Source: Ponticaulis sp.
GTDB lineage: Bacteria > Pseudomonadota > Alphaproteobacteria > Caulobacterales > Hyphomonadaceae
Reading direction: 5' to 3'
NCBI GenBank assembly: GCA_002723155.1
Contig: PBNO01000004.1
Span: forward strand, 220,943 to 284,942
Length of the DNA: 64,000 bases
A program made the position numbers and the translations under genes. Shown here one piece after another: positions 58,879-64,000 of this stretch. Each line of letters opens with the position of its first letter. Position 1 is the stretch's first letter. The notes under the pieces are model-generated. The model was not told where the DNA came from. It searched no databases and was given only the letters and a program-made list of their open reading frames with translations.

Positions 58879-60837
58879 TTAGCTATTCTTGCTGTGAAAC
58901 GCTGCATCAAGCAGCAGGAAGGCTGTCAGGCGTTTGGCTGCGGCGGTGCGGCTGCGATCCGCCTCATTCAGAGACCGCATGGCATCCGTCGTTTCCTCTG
59001 AGAGGAAGCGCTCGACAGCTGCGTGGAAATGCTCCTGATCTTCGATACGGTATTGGAGTTCCTGAACTTTTGATCCGGCATACTCACGAACAGCGCGGCG
59101 GCGATTACGTTCATTGCGACGTGACGCACCCGCAATTTTTCGCGTTTCCTTCATCGTGAACGCATCCGTCAGGGCGATGCCCATATCCTCGACTTCGCTC
59201 AGAATAATGCGGGCTGCATCGTCACGTTCTTCAGGATCGGATGACAGGCCGGCCAGAAGATCTTTCCAGGACAGGCCCATTTCCTTCTGTGATGCATTGT
59301 CGAATGCCAGATCAAACAGAGAGCTTTCTTCGCTGGTCGTCTCACTGCTTTCGGGTGCCGATGTACGTTCCTGAACGCTTGTTTCGCCATCGTTTTGCGG
59401 TGCAGCCTTTTGCCTTGGCTGCGAGAAGAGCATGGAAGAGGTGCTCTTGTCCGTTTCCGCCAGCGTTTCAAAAGATGGCTTTGGTTCATCCGTATCAGGC
59501 TGGCGACGGCGCAGATTTTCTGGCGGTGCCGGTACTGGCGTTGGTGCTGGCGGTTGAGGCTGCGGCGCTGCGGGCTGGGCCGGTGGCTCCGGCATAGCAG
59601 GCGCTGCGGATAGAATGTCTCCGTCGCTCAGGCCGTTTAGCAGCGCAGAGGCGCGCTCAATACGCTGGCGCGCGCGTTCCAGACCGGCTTCAGCGGTCGA
59701 TGTCGCACGCGTTGCCGCGTCATACAGCATCTGGGAAAGCGCCATGATGCGGTGTTCTGTTTCATCGGCCTGAGAGCGCGCGGCATCGCCTGCGGCGCGC
59801 GTAGCCGCTTCGGCCTGCTGACCAGCCGTCTTGAGCTCTGCAAGACCTTTGAGGGCTTCCTGAACGGCTTCGCGTGACTGGGCTCGGATGAACTCAGAAG
59901 CCTCTCGTGTACCATCAAGCGCGTTTGCGACAGCCGAATTGAGGGCGTCGCCGGTCTCGGTCGCAGCGGTTGCTGCAAGCTCGCTCGCACGGATGGCGGT
60001 CTCAACAGTTTTGGAGGACTCCGTGAGGCGTTGCTCGATCTCTTCTACGGACGCGTTAATGCGGGCAGAGCGCGCTTCAGCATCTGCCGACATCGCGTCG
60101 AGCGCAGCCAGCTTGTCGGTGAGCGTCATGGTTGAATCGTTGAGAGACGTCAGACGGTCATCCAGCGCTTTGTCGGCTTGCGCGACCTCGTGTTGGGCAA
60201 GGCGTGCTGCCTCAGCCATGGCGCGGGCCTGACGTGGAATAGCTTCGGAAATAGCCGCAGTTTGTGTCTCGACAGCGCTGGAAAGCTCGCCGAGGGCCTG
60301 ACGTTCCTCTGCGAGCTTGTTCATCATGCTCGCAATGGTTTTCGTATTCTTGGTGACCAGTTCTGAGAACTCTTCACGCTCAGTGCCCAGCGTGGCGCGC
60401 AGCTCAACCAATGAGGCGTGAGCAGTTTCAACCAGCTCGTCGACCTTCTGTGTTTCTTCGCGCACTTTATCAGTCAGCGTCTCGATACGTGAGCTCGCCG
60501 CGTCAGCTGGCATGAGCAGCATTTGTGAAGCGCGCAGAACCAGCGTGTTAGCACGTGCGTGGCGCATGGACTGGCGGCCCATAAAGCCTGCAAGAATGAT
60601 TGCGATCGCAGGACCGGCCAGAATAGTGGCGCCAGCTGCGAACCAGAGCGGGTTCATGAGAAGGAAAGCTTGCGTGCCCATTGCGGCCCATGCCGTCAGA
60701 ACAGCACCCACGTACAGAAATGCGGCTGCAGCAAAGCCTGCGGTAACCATCCAGGTACCGGCTGTTCGGATCTGTTGGAGCTCTTCCTGAGTTTCCTGAA
60801 GGGCTTTCAGATAGTTTTCATCACGCGACTGGGACAT
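58879..60837 (-). CDS. CtrA-box-driven coiled-coil membrane protein (TipN-like candidate)
   Basis: The product (about 650 residues from MSQSRDENYLKAL; longer starts at 60870 and 60885 cannot be excluded) has two membrane helices near residues 28-90, then about 330 residues of almost continuous coiled coil rich in Ala/Glu/Arg. A Pro-rich linker (PEPPAQPAAPQPQPPAPTP) and an acidic Ser-rich stretch follow, and a helical C-terminal domain with LSWKDLLAGLSS and MKETRKIAGASRRNERNRRRA ends the protein. Caulobacter TipN, a new-pole marker, has the same architecture, but no motif proves homology. A perfect CtrA box lies upstream (60895-60909), which favours the start near 60837 because an activator box usually overlaps the -35 region. 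Confidence 0.65.
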   Translation of the reverse strand: MSQSRDENYLKALQETQEELQQIRTAGTWMVTAGFAAAAFLYVGAVLTAWAAMGTQAFLLMNPLWFAAGATILAGPAIAIILAGFMGRQSMRHARANTLVLRASQMLLMPADAASSRIETLTDKVREETQKVDELVETAHASLVELRATLGTEREEFSELVTKNTKTIASMMNKLAEERQALGELSSAVETQTAAISEAIPRQARAMAEAARLAQHEVAQADKALDDRLTSLNDSTMTLTDKLAALDAMSADAEARSARINASVEEIEQRLTESSKTVETAIRASELAATAATETGDALNSAVANALDGTREASEFIRAQSREAVQEALKGLAELKTAGQQAEAATRAAGDAARSQADETEHRIMALSQMLYDAATRATSTAEAGLERARQRIERASALLNGLSDGDILSAAPAMPEPPAQPAAPQPQPPAPTPVPAPPENLRRRQPDTDEPKPSFETLAETDKSTSSMLFSQPRQKAAPQNDGETSVQERTSAPESSETTSEESSLFDLAFDNASQKEMGLSWKDLLAGLSSDPEERDDAARIILSEVEDMGIALTDAFTMKETRKIAGASRRNERNRRRAVREYAGSKVQELQYRIEDQEHFHAAVERFLSEETTDAMRSLNEADRSRTAAAKRLTAFLLLDAAFHSKNS

Positions 60838-60894
60838 GGGGACAGATACTGCAATATTTTGCGGGATCATGCGACCGGCAAACACAGTATTTTT

Positions 60895-60909
60895 TTAATT
60901 TTGTGTTAA
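60895..60909. promoter_or_regulatory. CtrA box upstream of the coiled-coil gene
   Basis: A perfect TTAA-N7-TTAA (read on the minus strand as TTAACACAAAATTAA), 58 bases before the chosen start. Only one other perfect copy is seen in an intergenic region of this window, at ftsZ. Confidence 0.7.
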
Positions 60910-60950
60910 CAAAACTGTCCGGATTCTGCGGCTTGCGGACCGGAGATCAA

Positions 60951-61163
60951 TTAAGACCGGAAAAGCTCGTGCTGTGTCAGCGGTGTATCTTTGCGATAAA
61001 CCGGCGCAGAGATCAGCTGAACAGGGGCTTCCGTTTGCATGTAGATTTTTGCGGCCTGACGCTGCTCTGAAGAGCGGTCTGGCTGCGATGTGTAATCAAC
61101 ACCGATCCAGCTTAGAACGGTGACGAGGATTACGTCTCTCAGTATGACAAGAATTTCTAACAT
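60951..61163 (-). CDS. Small single-pass membrane protein
   Basis: A 70-residue product with an N-terminal membrane helix (LEILVILRDVILVTVLSWIG) and a polar periplasmic or cytoplasmic tail (residues 25-70). ATG at 61163 has GGAG 6 bases upstream. Family not recognised. It lies between the coiled-coil gene and the orphan Hpt gene, upstream of the former. Confidence 0.55.
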   Translation of the reverse strand: MLEILVILRDVILVTVLSWIGVDYTSQPDRSSEQRQAAKIYMQTEAPVQLISAPVYRKDTPLTQHELFRS

Positions 61164-61309
61164 CACTGACTCCAGACCCCTTGAAGCATGCTTAATATCG
61201 CTGAAAATGGCATCTACAACAAGACTGCGGGGCCGATTATTTGATGAAACCCTGTTAATGTATTCCTGCTACTGCGAGTACTTTGTTAGCGTTCGCACAG
61301 GATATCACC

Positions 61310-61681
61310 ATGGACCGCTGGATCGACCGGCAGCAGCTCGCAAATAACACCGCTCTGGATGCGGAGCTCGCCCTTGAAGTTCTTGAGATTTTCAAAGGTC
61401 AGGTTGAAACCTGGGGGCAGATGCTGGACGCAAATGATGAGCCTGAACGCTGGGCTGATGCGGCTCATACCATAAAGGGTGCAGCTCTGGGCATAGGCGC
61501 AGGGCCGCTAGCAGAAGCATGTAAAGCGGCAGAAACGGCGGGTCGCGCAGATCCGCCGCCATCGAAAACGCGCGCGGCTGTACTCATCAACGATATCCGC
61601 GATGCGCTGTACCCAACGCTGGAAAGCGTGGCGCGCGTCGATCACGAATTGCGCGTGTCCGGCTTTTTGAGATTGTCGTAG
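61310..61681 (+). CDS. Orphan Hpt (histidine phosphotransfer) protein
   Basis: The 123-residue four-helix protein has the phosphorylatable His53 in AAHTIKGAALGIGAGPLAE, the standard H-x-x-K-G motif. No kinase or receiver gene is adjacent, so partners are unknown; it could shuttle phosphate in a relay controlling the nearby c-di-GMP protein or the cell cycle. ATG at 61310 has AGGA 7 bases upstream. Its last 40 bases overlap the convergent chorismate mutase gene. Confidence 0.85.
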   Translation: MDRWIDRQQLANNTALDAELALEVLEIFKGQVETWGQMLDANDEPERWADAAHTIKGAALGIGAGPLAEACKAAETAGRADPPPSKTRAAVLINDIRDALYPTLESVARVDHELRVSGFLRLS

Positions 61682-61986
61682 GATTTGAATTCGTAAGCGA
61701 TCGACTGCTCGATCAGGAGACGCCAGACCGGCTCTGCAATTTCAGGTGCGAGCCCGTATTCCTTGCAGGCTTCCAGAACATTTGAAACGACCTGCTCAAT
61801 GCGTGGCTCGTCACGCACAGCTTCACGTTTCGGCTTGATACGTGCAGCAGCGTCCATGAAGGTCTGGCGTTCAGCGAGAATTTCCACGAGTACACGATCC
61901 AGCCTGTCCACTTCATAGCGGACGTCCACCATCGTCTGAGCGGTCTCTGCAGTGTGCTTGCGTGGCGCGGACGTATAGCTTGTCAT
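61642..61986 (-). CDS. Chorismate mutase (AroQ type)
   Basis: Converts chorismate to prephenate for phenylalanine/tyrosine. The 114-residue helical product has the AroQ active-site pattern: VRYEVDRLDRVLVEILAERQ with Arg/Asp residues, then AARIKPKREAVRDEPR (Lys/Arg that bind substrate), and a C-terminal helix with EPVWRLLIEQSIAYE. No regulatory domain is attached. It overlaps the Hpt gene end by 40 bases. Confidence 0.88.
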   Translation of the reverse strand: MTSYTSAPRKHTAETAQTMVDVRYEVDRLDRVLVEILAERQTFMDAAARIKPKREAVRDEPRIEQVVSNVLEACKEYGLAPEIAEPVWRLLIEQSIAYEFKSYDNLKKPDTRNS

Positions 61987-62082
61987 CTGAAATCAGGCTC
62001 CTGACATCTCTCGGTTAAGACCGGAGCCCGTTTGCTATGTAATCGCTACCGCGTCCACGATACGCCATAGTAATGGCGGCGT

Positions 62083-64000
62083 TTAACCACCAGAGACGAT
62101 ACGAACCGTGCCGAGATTTCGCTGTTCTGCATCAGAAGTGAACAGGGTCTCTATGCCGTGCTGCATGCTTCGGATTTCGATCAGGTCGGAAAGCTTTTCC
62201 GGACGCCCGAGCAGGAAGCCCTGAATTTCGTCACAGCCTTCCTCTTTCAGAATGCTGAGCTGAGCTGCGCTCTCAACACCCTCGGCCAGAACCGGAATGG
62301 AGAGGCTCTTGCCTAGTGAGAGTACTGACCGCACGAGTGCACGGGATTCACGGCTGACTTCGATTTCCGACATGAAGAAGCGGTCCAGCTTGATCTTGTC
62401 GAACGGGAAGGAGCGGAGAATTTCCAGCGACGAATAGCCGGTGCCGAAATCATCCAGCGCGACCTTAACGCCAAGCGCTTTAATCTGGCGCAACACATGG
62501 AGAGACCGGTCGCGGTCTTCCAGAATAGCCGTTTCCGTCAGCTCGATTTCGAGACGGTGCGGCGGCAGGCCAGTCTCCAGAAGTGTCTGGTGTACAATGC
62601 GTGGCAGCTCTACCTGTGTCAGCTGCAGCGCCGACATGTTTACAGCGACTTTGTCTTCTGACTCCCAGCCGGCAGCGTCCTCACATGCACGGCGCAAAAC
62701 CCATTCGCCGAGGCGAATGATAAGGCCGCTTTCTTCTGCAATAGGGATGAAGACGCTTGGTGAGATGGGACCAAGCTTTGGATGCGTCCAGCGCAGAAGC
62801 GCTTCCAGGCCACTGATTTTGCTTGATTTAACGGACGCCTGAAGCTGGTAGTAAAGCTCCAACTCATTATTTTCTAGCGCCTGAGCCAAAGACGCAGCAA
62901 GCTCGCGCTTCTGTCGGGCTTCTTCGTCCATGGAGGCTGTGTAGAAGCAGATCGTATTGGAGGCGTGAATCTTCGCGCGATACATTGCGAGGTCTGCGTT
63001 ATTGCGCAGTGTGTCGCTGTCTTTGCCGTCTTCCGGATAGCGGGCAACGCCAATGCTTCCGCTCAGATGGAGCGTGGTTTCATTCACCTGAAGGCGCGTA
63101 TTCAGCGCCGATTGGAGGCGTGAAAGGAAGTCTTCCAGCTCTTCCTCGGTTGAATACTCCTTCGTCGCGGCGAATTCATCGCCGCCGAGCCGGGCGACAA
63201 TCTCGCCGCTATGACACTGTGCCTGAAAGGCATTCGCCAAAGCGATCAGAGCTGCGTCACCAGCTTTGTGGCCATGGGAATCGTTGATGTCCTTGAAGCG
63301 ATCCATATCGATGCCGATGACGGCGAGGGTGGCGCTATTACGCTCTGCCTTTTGGATACGCGTGTTCAGATCATCCATATAGGCATTACGATTGGCCAGA
63401 CCGGTCAGCGTATCCGTCATGGCCATTTGCAGAAGCTTCTCATAACCGGTTTTGCGCTGGTCGGCATCAAGGAAGAATGTGATGCCGCCGATTGCGATGA
63501 CCAGAAGTCCGGCAAGTGCGGTCGCCATGGAGAGTGCTACGAATGTCGCTTCGTCCATTGGGGTATCAGAGATGGCGAACGACGTGATTTCCATGCCGGT
63601 CATGCCGGTGAAATGGAGGCTGATCACGCCCAGTGCATAGAGGCCGATAGCTGGAAGATTAAGTTTCTCGAAGCTACTGCGGCGCAGCACCAGGCCCGAC
63701 GCAATCGTGAATGCACAGGCACAAGCTATCGACGCCGCGACATAGCCAAGGTCCCAACTTACAATGCCGTCTACGCGATAAGCCATCATGCCAAGGTAGT
63801 GCAGACCTGACATGCAAAGACCGAGTAGGGTGTTGCCGATAATGCTCGCCAGAAGTGTACGGCCATAGATCACCAGAGAAATCGCAGCGAAAAAGCCGAA
63901 GACCGGCGCAATAAGCGACGCCATAGTCAGTACCGGATCGATCACAACAGGTACATGTGCCTGGAAGGACAGCATTGCGATGAAGTGGGTACACCAGACC
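62083..64000 (-). CDS. MHYT-GGDEF-EAL c-di-GMP protein (5' end missing)
   Basis: The visible part runs from the window edge to a stop at 62083, over 630 residues. MHYT sensor motifs appear as THFIAM (at the edge), LHYLGM and LHFTGM within membrane helices, so this is the copper/O2-sensing type membrane module. A GGDEF domain follows with an intact RLGGDEF, but the four residues where the inhibitory I-site RxxD would sit are HSGE. The EAL domain has SGLEALLRW and the later DDFGTGYSSLEILRSF. Both catalytic sets look intact, so it may make or degrade c-di-GMP. The gene starts outside the window. Confidence 0.92.
   Translation of the reverse strand, partial: VWCTHFIAMLSFQAHVPVVIDPVLTMASLIAPVFGFFAAISLVIYGRTLLASIIGNTLLGLCMSGLHYLGMMAYRVDGIVSWDLGYVAASIACACAFTIASGLVLRRSSFEKLNLPAIGLYALGVISLHFTGMTGMEITSFAISDTPMDEATFVALSMATALAGLLVIAIGGITFFLDADQRKTGYEKLLQMAMTDTLTGLANRNAYMDDLNTRIQKAERNSATLAVIGIDMDRFKDINDSHGHKAGDAALIALANAFQAQCHSGEIVARLGGDEFAATKEYSTEEELEDFLSRLQSALNTRLQVNETTLHLSGSIGVARYPEDGKDSDTLRNNADLAMYRAKIHASNTICFYTASMDEEARQKRELAASLAQALENNELELYYQLQASVKSSKISGLEALLRWTHPKLGPISPSVFIPIAEESGLIIRLGEWVLRRACEDAAGWESEDKVAVNMSALQLTQVELPRIVHQTLLETGLPPHRLEIELTETAILEDRDRSLHVLRQIKALGVKVALDDFGTGYSSLEILRSFPFDKIKLDRFFMSEIEVSRESRALVRSVLSLGKSLSIPVLAEGVESAAQLSILKEEGCDEIQGFLLGRPEKLSDLIEIRSMQHGIETLFTSDAEQRNLGTVRIVSGG

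Overview
The window looks like a chromosomal segment of an alphaproteobacterium, most probably of the Caulobacterales/Hyphomonadaceae group. That placement is an inference from three things: the gene order at the division locus, two perfect TTAA-N7-TTAA boxes of the type bound by the cell-cycle regulator CtrA, and an alphaproteobacterial-type SspB. Most of the window is ordinary, densely packed core genome. I see no tRNA, rRNA, CRISPR array, prophage or integrated plasmid.

Layout. 1-10.3 kb: end of the division/cell-wall cluster (ddl tail, ftsQ, ftsA, ftsZ), then lpxC, bamD, recN and ligA, all on the + strand. 10.3-14.0 kb: a minus-strand trio of aminopeptidase P, PrmA and an M23 lipoprotein. 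14.1-20.5 kb: an accessory-looking stretch of poorly characterised genes (DUF2785, a 176-residue unknown, DUF2971, DUF3291, a helical-repeat protein, a protein carrying an in-frame palindromic element). It ends in a RAYT transposase flanked by REP palindromes and an AT-richer lipoprotein. 20.5-37 kb: mixed housekeeping and small genes. These include a UvrD/PcrA helicase, an HTTM membrane protein with its partner, a ClC channel, SspB, two hotdog/Dabb-type proteins, a class A beta-lactamase lipoprotein, a RusA resolvase, ferrochelatase, MATE, low-Mr phosphatase, Asd, DUF2891, a pseudouridine synthase and CsbD. 37.1-43.7 kb: a large Ig-like/propeller-like lipoprotein, fumarase, a VOC protein, a 38-residue membrane peptide and a TVP38-like protein. 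43.7-51.2 kb: leuA behind a leucine-rich leader peptide, then the rod-shape operon mreB-mreC-mreD-mrdA-rodA. 51.3-64 kb: an SNF-type sodium symporter, proline iminopeptidase, an Mla-type lipid ABC operon, a CtrA-box-driven coiled-coil membrane protein, an orphan Hpt protein, chorismate mutase, and the C-terminal part of a MHYT-GGDEF-EAL protein that runs off the end.

Common theme. The envelope genes form a coherent set: septum (FtsQ/A/Z), lateral wall (MreBCD/PBP2/RodA), outer-membrane lipid A and protein insertion (LpxC, BamD), and phospholipid transport (MlaEFD plus lipoprotein). CtrA boxes sit in front of ftsZ and of the 650-residue coiled-coil protein. This suggests the latter is part of the cell-cycle/polarity machinery, possibly a TipN-like pole organiser.

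The best candidates for something new are the CtrA-box coiled-coil protein, the in-frame palindromic element at 18.5 kb, the REP/RAYT unit whose palindrome supplies a neighbour's stop codon, the leuA leader, and several sub-60-codon genes with strong ribosome binding sites (CsbD at 36.9 kb, the 38-residue membrane peptide at 42.3 kb, and an upstream ORF overlapping mreB).
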